From positions 1 through 64,000 of the forward strand of contig JAQBXR010000004.1 in the NCBI GenBank assembly GCA_027623295.1: 64,000 nt of DNA, given 5' to 3'. This DNA is from Planctomycetota bacterium (GTDB lineage: Bacteria > Planctomycetota > UBA1135). This document shows, in pieces, positions 47,086-55,974 of the stretch; positions within the stretch are counted from its first letter, which is position 1, and every line of letters begins with the position of its first letter. The translations under genes were made by a program, and so were the position numbers. The notes under the pieces are model-generated. The model was given only the letters and a program-made list of their open reading frames with translations. It made no database searches and was not told the DNA's origin.

Positions 47086-48056
47086 TGAAAGTTCTTTCGG
47101 TAGAGTCGAAGTGGATTGGCATTACCCTCGATGAATTCTTAGCCGCCCATTGGCCGCGCATCGCCAAGGGTCGCCTGCGTGACTTGGTGCGCAGCAATGA
47201 AATTTTGGTCGATGGCATGATCGCGAAACCTTCAGATAAGTTGCGCGATGGTCAAATTGTCATGATCGAGGCCGATATGTCTTCATTGAAGGAGATTAAG
47301 ACTCATCATCTCTCCCTAGATGTTCTGTATGAAGATGAGCATTTGGTTGCCGTGAATAAGCCTGCTGGCATTCCGGTGGAGCCGAGCCGCTGGGGTGAGC
47401 ATCCGCTGCATTTAGGTGGCGCGCTTTTGGATTGGGCGGAGCGCCGGCAAGTGGAAGGTCCGATGGAGCAGCGCCCGCGTGGTTTGCATCGTTTGGACTT
47501 AGGCACATCGGGTGTAATGCTGTACGCACTGTCCATAGAGGCGGAACGGTATTACCGCGAGTTGTTTTCCTCACGCATGATTGAGAAGACTTACCACGCT
47601 ATTGTGATTGGCGAGGTGGGGCAACCTGGAGTGGTTGATACTGCAATCGCACCGGACCGTGCGCGTGGCGGCGTCATGCGCATTCACGATCAAGGTAAAC
47701 CTTCCTTGACCGAGTACAAACCGCTGGAACGCTTCCGTGGATACTCTTTGATTGAGGCGCAGCCGCGAACCGGCCGCACCCACCAGATTCGTGTTCACAT
47801 GGCATCGGTTGGGCACCCCTTAGTGGTGGACCCGCGCTACGGTGGCGCCGAGGGTCTCCTGTTATCGCACATTAAGAATGGCTACCGCCCAAAGAAGGGG
47901 CAGGTAGAGCGTCCGCTCATGGAGCGCCTGACTTTGCATGCCAAAGGTGTGCGTATGGTGCCCTATGGAGGCAACGAAGAGATTGAGATCGAGGCGGAGT
48001 ATCCGAAAGACTTCCGCGTAGTCCTCGATAAGCTGCGTCGTTGGCGCCCCTCTTAG
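47085..48056 (+). CDS. RluA-family ribosomal RNA pseudouridine synthase
   Basis: A 323-residue enzyme with an N-terminal S4 RNA-binding domain (residues 12-65) and an RluA catalytic domain. The catalytic Asp138 lies in HRLDLGTSGVML; NKPAGIPVEPS and EAQPRTGRTHQIRVHMASVGHPLVVD complete the fold. Domain order and size are those of RluD/RluC. The exact target site in 23S rRNA cannot be told. Coupled to hpt. Confidence 0.93.
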   Translation: MKVLSVESKWIGITLDEFLAAHWPRIAKGRLRDLVRSNEILVDGMIAKPSDKLRDGQIVMIEADMSSLKEIKTHHLSLDVLYEDEHLVAVNKPAGIPVEPSRWGEHPLHLGGALLDWAERRQVEGPMEQRPRGLHRLDLGTSGVMLYALSIEAERYYRELFSSRMIEKTYHAIVIGEVGQPGVVDTAIAPDRARGGVMRIHDQGKPSLTEYKPLERFRGYSLIEAQPRTGRTHQIRVHMASVGHPLVVDPRYGGAEGLLLSHIKNGYRPKKGQVERPLMERLTLHAKGVRMVPYGGNEEIEIEAEYPKDFRVVLDKLRRWRPS

Positions 48057-48169
48057 GAAAACCGCTACTAAATCAAACGCCCCTGGACTTGCCCTAATCG
48101 GGTAGAATGTCTGCCCCTACGAGTGTTGGCCTACGAGCAACATTCACCACCGCATAATGAGGGATAGCC

Positions 48170-50080
48170 ATGCGTCTGAAACGCACCCAGAATGATTTTC
48201 GTGTCACCGAACTGTTCGATGACACACGCCTGCTCGCCGCTGGTCCGTTCGCTGTTTATCGAATGACCAAACGGGGCTTAACCACTTTTGAAGCTGCCGA
48301 CATCCTCGCCACAGGCGCAGGTGTTGAGCGCTCTGCCGTTGCTTACGCTGGCTTAAAGGACAAAGATGGTGTGACCAGTCAAATTATGACGGTCGAAGGC
48401 GGCAAACCCGTGACCTTTCGCGATAAAGCGTTGACCGTGCGTTCTATTGGACGTTCTGATCGCGCAATTGAATCGAAGGATAGTAGGGGCAATAGCTTTG
48501 AAATCGTTCTGCGGGATTTGGAGGCCGATGACATGCGGCGCATTCGCGTCAACATGGCAGAGATCAAGAAGGTTGGGGTTCCCAACTACTTCGATGATCA
48601 GCGCTTTGGATGTCTTCGTCACGGCCAAGGTTTCGTTGCGCGCCATCTATTGAAAGGTCAGCCAGAGTTGGCCTTGCGCGCCTTGCTTGCTGCGCCGTCG
48701 CGTTATGGCGCCGAGCCGGTTGAAAAGTTCAAGCGTGGAATCCAGGACCGTTGGGGCAACTGGTCGGAGCTAGCAAGTTATTGTCGTGCCCGCCGTGGTG
48801 CCACGGTGTTTGAGCATCTGAATGCGAACCCGGGAGATTTCATCGGCGCTATGGAGCGTGGTATTGCAACCCGCGAGCGCACCATCCACTTGTTTGCTTA
48901 TCAGTCTTACCTTTGGAACAAGGCAGCAGGTTTGTTTGTGCAAGAAGTCGCAGGCGAAGGCCATGTTGCCTGGATGCCTTGCGATGCCGGAAGCTTGCAA
49001 TGTTTCCGCAACTTGGACGATGAGCAGATTGCGCGCTTAAAGGCTTTTAAGCTGCCACTGCTTGGTCCTGGTCTAGAGTTGGAGCCTGAAGCGGCCAAGC
49101 TCTACCAGAAGGTGTTCCGCGCCGAAGGTGTTTCGATGGAAGACTTCCTCGCTATGGACATTTCAGGTTTCCGTCCGCAAGCGGAAGAGCGTCCGTTTAT
49201 GGTGGAGCCTGAGTACTTGCGTGCAGCGCCAGCGGAAGATGATGAGATTTATCGCCGTCGGCGCAAAATGCGCGTGCGTTTCTCATTGCCGCGTGGCCAT
49301 TACGCAACCTTGATCATGAAGCGCTTGTGCATGCCGACCGAAAAGGATTATGTGCAGCTTCGTATGTGGGTTGCACGCCATCCGTTGGACTGGCCGAATG
49401 ATAAAGGTGTGGTTCCGGTTGGCGCCGATATGCATGACCGTCGTCACTGGAGTGAGCGCGGCCGTGAATCGGGTTACCGGAGTCCAGGTAGTCAGACCGA
49501 ACGTGGGCGCGATAACTTCGGCGACCGCGAGAGCGGACGCGATGGAGGCTCACGTCGTCCGTCGTGGCCTCGTGAGCGCGAAGACCGTGAGGGATATCGC
49601 GAAGGCGGAGATCGCAACCGCGACGATCGCAACCGCGACAATCGTGGTGGTTACCGCGGAGGTGGCGACCGAGATCGCGACCGCAGTCCAGCTTGGAATA
49701 GTCAAAGCGGCGGCGGCCAGCGTGGTGGCGGAGATCGCAACCGGGATGACCGCGGCGGATACCGCAGCGGTGGTGACCGTGCGGACAAACCAGTGTGGGG
49801 CGGCAACCGTGACCGGGATGACCGTGGTGGATACCGTGACAGCGAAAACCGCGACCGTGACAACCGCGGCTCCGACTCCAACGTTTGGGGCAACGCAGGT
49901 CCATCGCCTCCATCGCGTTCCGGAAACACCGGGGATCGTCCTGCATGGAAGCGCGACGATCGCGAAGAGCGTCCGCAAAAGTCAGCTTGGAAACGTGAGC
50001 CTCGTTCGGGGGATAGCGGCGGATCCAAGGATCTTCCAGCAGACAGCCCATGGAAGAAGAAGGATGACCACGATGGCTAA
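48170..50080 (+). CDS. truD: tRNA pseudouridine(13) synthase TruD with long disordered tail
   Basis: A TruD enzyme over residues 1-419: catalytic Asp64 in AGLKDKDGVTSQ, VPNYFDDQRFGCLRHGQGFV, and the inserted TRUD domain followed by SLPRGHYATLIMKRL near the end. Normal TruD stops there. From about residue 420 the protein continues for some 215 residues made almost only of Arg, Asp, Gly, Ser, Asn and Glu, with repeats of NRDDRGGYR type and four W-containing units (PVWGGN, NVWGNAG, PAWKRDD, SAWKRE). Such tails bind RNA or condense. The 3' end overlaps mtnP by eight bases. Confidence 0.9.
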   Translation: MRLKRTQNDFRVTELFDDTRLLAAGPFAVYRMTKRGLTTFEAADILATGAGVERSAVAYAGLKDKDGVTSQIMTVEGGKPVTFRDKALTVRSIGRSDRAIESKDSRGNSFEIVLRDLEADDMRRIRVNMAEIKKVGVPNYFDDQRFGCLRHGQGFVARHLLKGQPELALRALLAAPSRYGAEPVEKFKRGIQDRWGNWSELASYCRARRGATVFEHLNANPGDFIGAMERGIATRERTIHLFAYQSYLWNKAAGLFVQEVAGEGHVAWMPCDAGSLQCFRNLDDEQIARLKAFKLPLLGPGLELEPEAAKLYQKVFRAEGVSMEDFLAMDISGFRPQAEERPFMVEPEYLRAAPAEDDEIYRRRRKMRVRFSLPRGHYATLIMKRLCMPTEKDYVQLRMWVARHPLDWPNDKGVVPVGADMHDRRHWSERGRESGYRSPGSQTERGRDNFGDRESGRDGGSRRPSWPREREDREGYREGGDRNRDDRNRDNRGGYRGGGDRDRDRSPAWNSQSGGGQRGGGDRNRDDRGGYRSGGDRADKPVWGGNRDRDDRGGYRDSENRDRDNRGSDSNVWGNAGPSPPSRSGNTGDRPAWKRDDREERPQKSAWKREPRSGDSGGSKDLPADSPWKKKDDHDG

Positions 50081-50927
50081 GGCACGGATTGGTGTCATTG
50101 GGGGAAGTGGGGTTTATGCCATGGACCAGTTGGAAGATGCAACCGAGGTTGCCATCGAGACTCCATGGGGTGAACCTTCAGACAAGCTGCTCCTCGGTCG
50201 CATCGGCGATACCGAAGTCGCATTCTTGCCACGACATGGGCGAGGGCATCGGTTCACGCCGACCGAGGTGCCTTACTTAGCTAACCTGCACGCGATGCGA
50301 AGTCTCGGTGTGCAGCGGTTGCTTTCCGTTTCGGCGGTAGGCTCTTTGTGCGAAGAGTATGCGCCAGGTGAGTTCATCATGATCGACCAGTTCATCGATC
50401 GCACTTACCGTCGCCGCCAAACCTTCTTTGGCGATGGCATCGTGGCCCATGTCCCAATGGCGGATCCGGTTTGCGCTGACATGGTCGACGTCATCCTCGA
50501 AGCGGCGCAAGGTTTAGATGTCACGGTGAAGCGTGGTGGGGCTTACGTCTGTATTGAAGGCCCGCAGTTTTCTACTCGCGCGGAATCGGAAATGTTCCGC
50601 AGTTGGGGAGCGAAGATTGTTGGCATGACCAATGTCACCGAGGCCAAGTTGGCGCGCGAAGCTGGCATGAGTTATGCCTGCATTGCCATGGTGACCGATT
50701 ACGATTGCTGGCATCCTGACCACGACGATGTGGATGTTCAACAAGTCATCAAAGTCGCACACGCGAATGCTGCAAACGTTCGTGCCCTAGTTGCAGCAGC
50801 GATTCCCAAGCTCGGCGCACTACCCGACTCCCGTTGGCGCGACGTCCTCCGCTATGCGGTCATGACCGACCTAAAGTATCAGTCGGAAGAAGCACGCACG
50901 CGGACAGAAATTTTGTTCGGCGCCTAA
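50073..50927 (+). CDS. mtnP: S-methyl-5'-thioadenosine phosphorylase
   Basis: A 284-residue purine-nucleoside-phosphorylase-family enzyme. GVIGGSGVYAMD (phosphate loop), FLPRHGRGHRFTPTEVPY, VSAVGSLCEEYAPGEFIMIDQFIDRT, GGAYVCIEGPQFSTRAE and MVTDYDCWHPD match MTA phosphorylase. It cleaves methylthioadenosine in methionine salvage. ATG 50073 is preceded by GAAGAAGG inside the truD tail. A much longer frame exists only because the repetitive tail of truD is open in this frame as well. Confidence 0.92.
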   Translation: MAKARIGVIGGSGVYAMDQLEDATEVAIETPWGEPSDKLLLGRIGDTEVAFLPRHGRGHRFTPTEVPYLANLHAMRSLGVQRLLSVSAVGSLCEEYAPGEFIMIDQFIDRTYRRRQTFFGDGIVAHVPMADPVCADMVDVILEAAQGLDVTVKRGGAYVCIEGPQFSTRAESEMFRSWGAKIVGMTNVTEAKLAREAGMSYACIAMVTDYDCWHPDHDDVDVQQVIKVAHANAANVRALVAAAIPKLGALPDSRWRDVLRYAVMTDLKYQSEEARTRTEILFGA

Positions 50928-50933
50928 GCATTT

Positions 50934-51536
50934 ATGGCCGTCTTCATTCCTGAGCGTGAGGGTTACGGCGAACATGAAGATCGTGGCTCACGGTTTTTGG
51001 CCTACGTATTTCATGCGCCGGATGAAGAAACCTTTCAAGCGCGCCTGAAAGAGCTGAAGCTGGAGCACCCGAAGGCGGGGCATCATTGTTGGGCTTGGCT
51101 TATCGGTCAGGGCTATCGATTCCAGGATGATGGCGAGCCAGGTGGCACCGCCGGACGCCCGATGTTGCAAGTATTGGAAGGGTGCGACCTCCAAGATCTA
51201 GCTGCCGTGTGTGTGCGTTATTGGGGTGGCACCAAGCTTGGCACGGGCGGGCTTGCGCGGGCTTACTCGGCATCGACGGCACGGGCTTTGGAAAACGCCG
51301 GACGCTTTGAGGTCGTGCCGCGCATCATTTTTGGACTAAGCCTGCCTTTTGCCCAGCTGGGTTTGCGTACAGAAATGGAAGCTTTATGTCCCACCGCCGA
51401 ATTTCGCGGGGATTTCGGGAATGAAGCTTGGGAGGGAGAAGTCGAGATGGAAGAAAGTCAGTGGCTGACTTGTCGTAAGCTACTAGATGAGAAGTCCGGT
51501 GGCCAACAACTTTGGCAACTCCCCGGGGACTGCTAG
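50934..51536 (+). CDS. YigZ/IMPACT family protein (UPF0029)
   Basis: A 200-residue protein with the UPF0029 domain: GSRFLAYVFHAPDEE, HHCWAWLIG, DDGEPGGTAGRPMLQVLEG and VCVRYWGGTKLGTGGLARAYS. A C-terminal small domain follows. Bacterial members are structurally related to eukaryotic IMPACT; their role is uncertain. It follows mtnP after six bases, so they are probably cotranscribed. Confidence 0.92.
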   Translation: MAVFIPEREGYGEHEDRGSRFLAYVFHAPDEETFQARLKELKLEHPKAGHHCWAWLIGQGYRFQDDGEPGGTAGRPMLQVLEGCDLQDLAAVCVRYWGGTKLGTGGLARAYSASTARALENAGRFEVVPRIIFGLSLPFAQLGLRTEMEALCPTAEFRGDFGNEAWEGEVEMEESQWLTCRKLLDEKSGGQQLWQLPGDC

Positions 51537-51557
51537 AATCATCCCATTGAATCTGTC

Positions 51558-52142
51558 ATGACATCCAAGCACGCTTCCGATCTTCAACTTGCCACGCGCC
51601 TGGTCGAGGGCGACGAAGATGCAGCGACTGAAATGTTTCAAACATTGGCTGGCGAGATGTACGGCTTTGCTCGCAAGATGGTACGCGATGAATCCATTGC
51701 AGAAGATGTCTTGCAAGATGCTATGGTTGGGGTGCTGCGTGCCGCTTCCAAATACGATGGCCGGGTTTCCTTGCGCGCTTATGCCTTCAGCATTCTGCGC
51801 AACAAAGTGACCGATGTCTTCCGCAAACGCGGCCGCGAAATCCTAGTCAGTAGCGATGACCCAGAACGCGATAGTTTTCTCGCGAACGGTCATTGGCAAG
51901 ACTCCAAGTTCGAACCCTTCAATGAAAAGGCGGAGCTTTTGGAAATTGTGTTGCGCTGCATGGAAGATCTTCCCCTCAATCAGCGTGAAGCCTTGGAACT
52001 GCGCTCCATGGAAGGACTCTCTTCGCAAGAGGCTGCGGAAATGCTCGGCGTAAGTCCTGAAAATCTGCGTCAGATTTTGCACCGCGGTCGCGCTTCGGTG
52101 CGCAAATGCGCGGACGCCAAATACGATGGCGCTGAAATATAG
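51558..52142 (+). CDS. ECF-type RNA polymerase sigma factor
   Basis: A 194-residue sigma-70 factor with regions 2 (DESIAEDVLQDAMVGVLRAA, YAFSILRNKVTDVFRKRGRE) and 4 (LPLNQREALELRSMEGLSSQ, then EAAEMLGVSPENLRQILHRGR). It lacks regions 1 and 3, hence ECF-like. No recognisable anti-sigma gene follows, which is unusual for the group; only a 36-codon frame comes next. It starts 21 bases after the YigZ gene. Confidence 0.93.
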   Translation: MTSKHASDLQLATRLVEGDEDAATEMFQTLAGEMYGFARKMVRDESIAEDVLQDAMVGVLRAASKYDGRVSLRAYAFSILRNKVTDVFRKRGREILVSSDDPERDSFLANGHWQDSKFEPFNEKAELLEIVLRCMEDLPLNQREALELRSMEGLSSQEAAEMLGVSPENLRQILHRGRASVRKCADAKYDGAEI

Positions 52143-52144
52143 AG

Positions 52145-52255
52145 ATGGCTGCCGCGCATGGAGGCTACACATATTGGTATCCGGGGATGGTGATTTTGGT
52201 TGGTCGTTGGGGTAAGGAGGTCATTGATGATATGTACATCCTTCCGTTTCCCTAA
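52145..52255 (+). CDS. Possible 36-codon gene after the sigma factor
   Basis: ATG two bases after the sigma factor stop, TAA at 52253-52255. The peptide starts MAAAHGGYTYWYPGMVILVG and ends DDMYILPFP; it is aromatic and partly hydrophobic. It might be translated by coupling to the sigma gene. A strong Shine-Dalgarno-like AAGGAGG (52213-52220) lies inside it. No family recognised; a chance frame is possible. Confidence 0.35.
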   Translation: MAAAHGGYTYWYPGMVILVGRWGKEVIDDMYILPFP

Positions 52256-52303
52256 AGCGCAATCGCAGTGACATCAGGCGTGGAAACGCATTAGCAACTA
52301 AGA

Positions 52304-53395
52304 CTAGTTCGGAACCTGCGGACGATAATCAGCGAACAAACGGCCCCATTGGGTGGTTTCCGCAACCTTGGCCATGCGTTTGCGTCCGTGCTTGCGCCAC
52401 CAAAACTCATCGTGATACACGTGGGACCCGGCACTGAAAAAGTGCACTAGGGGAGTGTGGAAGAACAAGTTTTGCAGGCGCTGTAATGCGCCGAACCACA
52501 TGATATCGCCGAAACGGGAGGCAAGGTTATCGCCGACATCGAAGCCCCAGCCGAATTCGAAATCATCGCCGACCATTTCGATTTCACTTTCATCGATGAC
52601 ACCCAACCCGCGTTCTGCACATTCTTTCAAGTAGCCAATGTTGGCCGGTTCAAATCCCATCAGGCGAGCTGCAACTGCATCCATGGCCACCGGATCGTTT
52701 GATGCAATCAGCACATTCTTCTCTACCGGGAACATGGTGCGTGGGCCAGGCCCATTGCCGGCGAGGGTGCCATCGGCAATCGCGAACATACCGCTATGCA
52801 AATCCTTTTGCACTGCAACCAAGTCGGCAAGCACACCATGAATCCAAGTGTGGCAGTAGTGCCGTTTGGAATTCAGCAGACCACCAAAGCTGTTCTTAAT
52901 CGCGCCGGTGGTGGTGGTATAGATGTGCGTTTTCACAGTTGGGAAATGCAGCACACTTTTGCCGTGGAACAGGTCCGGGAATTCTGCACCTTCTGGGTAA
53001 ACCTTGTCCAACCAGGGTGTTTCAGTGGTCGGCCGCCATTTGGACCAACTCACACTTTCGGGTTCATTGACGAAGAACTGTTCAATCCCATACGCGCTGT
53101 AAATCGGCTGCAGCTTAAGATTGACCAAGCCTTCTTTGGGTTGGGTGACCACGGTGTCGTTATGGACCGCAATCATGTCGCGTTTTTGATCACGCAACCA
53201 GCGCACCGCTCCTTCCAACTGCCATGGTGTGGTGTTCGCCGACAAAAAAGGCAAATGCCAGGTGATGTTGTCCTTCAGGATTACCGTGGAATCTTGTGGC
53301 AAGGCCTCTGCTGCACCGCCCAAATCCATCACCCGTGCGATGTCTTCATGAATGGTGTCGGCCGAAGCGCGCACTAAGGCGACCTTGGATTTCAT
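52304..53395 (-). CDS. DUF362 domain protein
   Basis: A 363-residue protein with DUF362 features: VALVRASADTIHEDIARVMDLGG, VILKDNITWHLP, LHFPTVKTHIYTTTTGAIKNSFGGLLNSKRH and DPVAMDAVAARLMGF. There is no signal peptide or ferredoxin domain. The biochemical role of the family is not established. It follows the UbiA-type prenyltransferase gene after two bases, so the three genes here read as one operon. Confidence 0.85.
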   Translation of the reverse strand: MKSKVALVRASADTIHEDIARVMDLGGAAEALPQDSTVILKDNITWHLPFLSANTTPWQLEGAVRWLRDQKRDMIAVHNDTVVTQPKEGLVNLKLQPIYSAYGIEQFFVNEPESVSWSKWRPTTETPWLDKVYPEGAEFPDLFHGKSVLHFPTVKTHIYTTTTGAIKNSFGGLLNSKRHYCHTWIHGVLADLVAVQKDLHSGMFAIADGTLAGNGPGPRTMFPVEKNVLIASNDPVAMDAVAARLMGFEPANIGYLKECAERGLGVIDESEIEMVGDDFEFGWGFDVGDNLASRFGDIMWFGALQRLQNLFFHTPLVHFFSAGSHVYHDEFWWRKHGRKRMAKVAETTQWGRLFADYRPQVPN

Positions 53396-53397
53396 AT

Positions 53398-54303
53398 CTA
53401 AAAGTAGATCACGCTGCCGGCGACGGCGACAAATCCTATGCCGGTGAGCACCATGGGGAGGTCCATGGTGGCAATGCGTTCTGGGCGTTCGCCTTGTCCC
53501 TTGCCGTAGACCAAGTGTAGATAACGCAACACGCCGTAAAACACAAAGGGCACGGTGAACACCATGCCCGGTTCTCCAGCACGGGAAACTAACTCAGGAT
53601 TGCCCGATGCCAACACACTTGCAGGGAGCAGAGTGTAAAGCGTGTAGGTCACCAAAGTGCTTGCGGCCATCACGCCGACCATCATGTCGGTGCCTTGTCC
53701 GGCATATTCTGCAAGGATGGGGCGTTGTCCAGTGTTGCCATCTGCCAACTCTTCCGAAGATAAGTTGGCTGCTTCGGCGCGACGCTTGCACAAAGCTAAG
53801 AACAAGGCGAGTTGTACGGTGCAAGCCACTAACCATGGAGAGAGCGGGGCATCGACCGCCCAAACTCCGGCGAGCACACGTAAGGAAAAGCCGCCAGCAA
53901 TCGAGAAGACATCGAGCAAAACGATGTGCTTCAACCATGGCGTGTAAAACGCTTGCAACACAAAGTAGCCCGCTAAGGCCCACCACATATTTCCAATCTG
54001 ACTAGCGATTCCAAGGCTGATGGCGAAGAGTGCAAAAGCCATGATCCATGCGGAGCCAACCGCTAAATCCCCTGCTGCAATCGGTCGGTTGCGCTTGACC
54101 GGATGTAAACGATCTCGTTCACGATCCAGAATGTCATTCACTAAGTAAATCGCGCTCGAGCCCAGGCAGAAAGCGAAGAATGCCAATACGGCTGAGACCA
54201 CCATGCCTGCATTGGTGGCGGTTCCACTGAACGCAAGCCCTGCGAACAGGACTACGTTTTTAGTCCATTGGCGTGGGCGAAGGCTTTTCAGCGCAGCAAG
54301 CAT
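53398..54303 (-). CDS. UbiA-family prenyltransferase, DPPR-synthase-like
   Basis: A 301-residue membrane enzyme with eight or nine helices. The Asp-rich prenyl-binding motif is NDILDRERDRLHPVKRNRP, and the N-terminal LRPRQWTKN is typical of decaprenyl-phosphate phosphoribosyltransferases. A second acidic loop occurs near KRRAEAANLSSEEL. Such enzymes make polyprenyl-phosphoribose for cell-wall sugars; the substrate here is inferred. ATG 54303 is chosen, four bases after the upstream gene; a longer frame lies inside it. Confidence 0.85.
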   Translation of the reverse strand: MLAALKSLRPRQWTKNVVLFAGLAFSGTATNAGMVVSAVLAFFAFCLGSSAIYLVNDILDRERDRLHPVKRNRPIAAGDLAVGSAWIMAFALFAISLGIASQIGNMWWALAGYFVLQAFYTPWLKHIVLLDVFSIAGGFSLRVLAGVWAVDAPLSPWLVACTVQLALFLALCKRRAEAANLSSEELADGNTGQRPILAEYAGQGTDMMVGVMAASTLVTYTLYTLLPASVLASGNPELVSRAGEPGMVFTVPFVFYGVLRYLHLVYGKGQGERPERIATMDLPMVLTGIGFVAVAGSVIYF

Positions 54304-54307
54304 GGAA

Positions 54308-55177
54308 TCAGGATAGCGGGGCCGAAGAGCTATCGCTCGATGGAATGGACTTGGCCTTAATGGGGCGCCAGGCGCGCACCGCACATCGCCAGCGCTCGGA
54401 GTTGGTCAAGGTGGGTGGGTTGCGGAAGATGTCGTGGTCAGGTTTGCGTACGCGGCGTAGCAACATTTCAGAACGCAAAACGGCTGCACGTAAGCCGCGT
54501 TGCAGGCGATTGCCTACCCGTTCGCAAACCGGCAATCCTTGGCGCAACAAATCCCTTGCCCACTCACATTCCAAGAGCAAGAACCGGTCCACAGCGGGAG
54601 TGCGTACCATGCCAAACAGTTCTTCACGCGACAAGCCGGCTTGCTCTAAGTCGGAAAGTGGTAAATGCAATTTCCCTGCGGCCAAATGTTTTGGCAGGTC
54701 AATCAGCAAACGCGTGAGCACAAAGCCACAAGCCAAACGTTCTGCGGGAGCTAAGGCTTCCGGTTCCAAGCGTTGCGCTAAGGCCAAAGTGCAGCGCGAC
54801 AAGGTGGAAGCGCGTGGGTGCAAGTAAGCCAAAAGCTCGCCGCGAGTGGCTGGAGATTCAGGCATGGGGACTGGCATGCGCTTTAAGATGCGGCGCAAGT
54901 CCTCCTGCGGGATTTCACCACTGGTTGCTGAACTCCAAAGCGCCAATAAGAGCGGGCCATCGGGGCGCCCACGCAGCATGTTTTCAAATGCAAGTTGGAA
55001 GGATTCGCGTCCTTCTAGCGCTGGCCCCAGTGCAACCGCTAGGATGGGGTCAAGCCCGCGCAGAAGCCCCCGAGGCATCAGCACTGGCCCCGGGTAGAGG
55101 TCACCCGCTATGCGGCGCGCCTCTCTCGTCGCGAATCTTCTTGCATGGCCGTAGTCCACTGGGAAACATTCTGGCAT
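54308..55177 (-). CDS. Squalene/phytoene synthase-like protein with degenerate active site
   Basis: A 289-residue all-helical protein that resembles trans-isoprenyl diphosphate synthases of the squalene/phytoene type: a FPVDYGHARRFATREARRIA start and TRLLIDLPKHLAAGKLHLPLSDLEQAG, equivalent to the second motif. In true synthases the two Asp-rich motifs (DxxxD) bind magnesium; here they read DPILA and DLPKH. The protein may be inactive, regulatory or have a different reaction. ATG 55177 is preferred to TTG 55189, which would overlap the divergent kinase gene. Confidence 0.65.
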   Translation of the reverse strand: MPECFPVDYGHARRFATREARRIAGDLYPGPVLMPRGLLRGLDPILAVALGPALEGRESFQLAFENMLRGRPDGPLLLALWSSATSGEIPQEDLRRILKRMPVPMPESPATRGELLAYLHPRASTLSRCTLALAQRLEPEALAPAERLACGFVLTRLLIDLPKHLAAGKLHLPLSDLEQAGLSREELFGMVRTPAVDRFLLLECEWARDLLRQGLPVCERVGNRLQRGLRAAVLRSEMLLRRVRKPDHDIFRNPPTLTNSERWRCAVRAWRPIKAKSIPSSDSSSAPLS

Positions 55178-55188
55178 AGGGACACCCA

Positions 55189-55974
55189 ATGACCAAATCT
55201 GAATCCGATTTCTCCTCCTCCGAGAGTGCCGAACCGCTGGAAGCGGCCCTCGTCGCGCATGACATCAAGAATCTCCTTGGGGTTGTGATAGGCAATGCAG
55301 ACCTACAGTTGCAAGCCGCGCTGAAGAATCCAGCCGATGCCGCCCCAAGCATGCGTCAGGATTTGTGCAGCAGCCTAGATGCCATCCGCCTTTCCGCAGC
55401 GCATGCAATGACACTGTGCGATGAGATGTTGGCTTTGGCAGATGGCCGCCCGCCAAAAAACATGCCGGTGGATTTGGCCAAGTTGGTTGTGGAAGCGGTG
55501 GAGTTATTCCAAGCGCGGGCTGCAGGTGCCGCAACCGTTCGTTTTGAAGGCCCCGAGAATCTGTTGGTTCAAGGGCAACGCGTCGACCTGCAACGCACTC
55601 TGCTCAACCTGATGTGGAATGCCTTCGAAGCCATGGATGGTTTGGCGACGCGTGAATTGCTCGTCCGATGGGGCGAATCAACCGATGGCGCCTTCGTCGA
55701 AATCGTCGATGCTGGGCCGGGGCTACCGCAAGGTCACCTCGCCGATCTCACCCGCCCTTTCCACAGCAGTAAAGGCGGGGAAGGCAAAGTGCGTGGACTT
55801 GGCTTGCATTCCGCCGCACGCGTCATGCGACGCCACGGCGGTCGCTTGCTGGGCCGGAATCGCAGTAGCGCAAAGGGCGCCATTCTGAGTATGCAGTTTG
55901 GTCTTGCGCCGGAACTAAATTTCGACGCTTTGCCCGCGATTACTCCGGCTGCCGAGCAAAAGTCGCGCAGCTAG
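55189..55974 (+). CDS. Orphan histidine kinase
   Basis: A 261-residue soluble kinase. The phosphoacceptor motif is AHDIKNLLGVV (His24), the N-box LLNLMWNAFEAM, the G1 box IVDAGPGLP and the G2 box GLGLHSAARVM. No sensor domain, membrane helix or receiver precedes it. It probably needs a partner protein for signal input. Divergent from the squalene-synthase-like gene; its 3' end overlaps the convergent FAD oxidoreductase by 60 bases. Confidence 0.85.
   Translation: MTKSESDFSSSESAEPLEAALVAHDIKNLLGVVIGNADLQLQAALKNPADAAPSMRQDLCSSLDAIRLSAAHAMTLCDEMLALADGRPPKNMPVDLAKLVVEAVELFQARAAGAATVRFEGPENLLVQGQRVDLQRTLLNLMWNAFEAMDGLATRELLVRWGESTDGAFVEIVDAGPGLPQGHLADLTRPFHSSKGGEGKVRGLGLHSAARVMRRHGGRLLGRNRSSAKGAILSMQFGLAPELNFDALPAITPAAEQKSRS

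Noticed and set aside
49350-50072. Long N-terminal extension of mtnP in a second open frame, and a 245-codon antisense frame across the truD tail
   Set aside because: Their open length follows from the repetitive, stop-poor DNA of the truD tail. The Ala/Val/Thr-rich translation is a shadow, and MTA phosphorylase starts at 50073.
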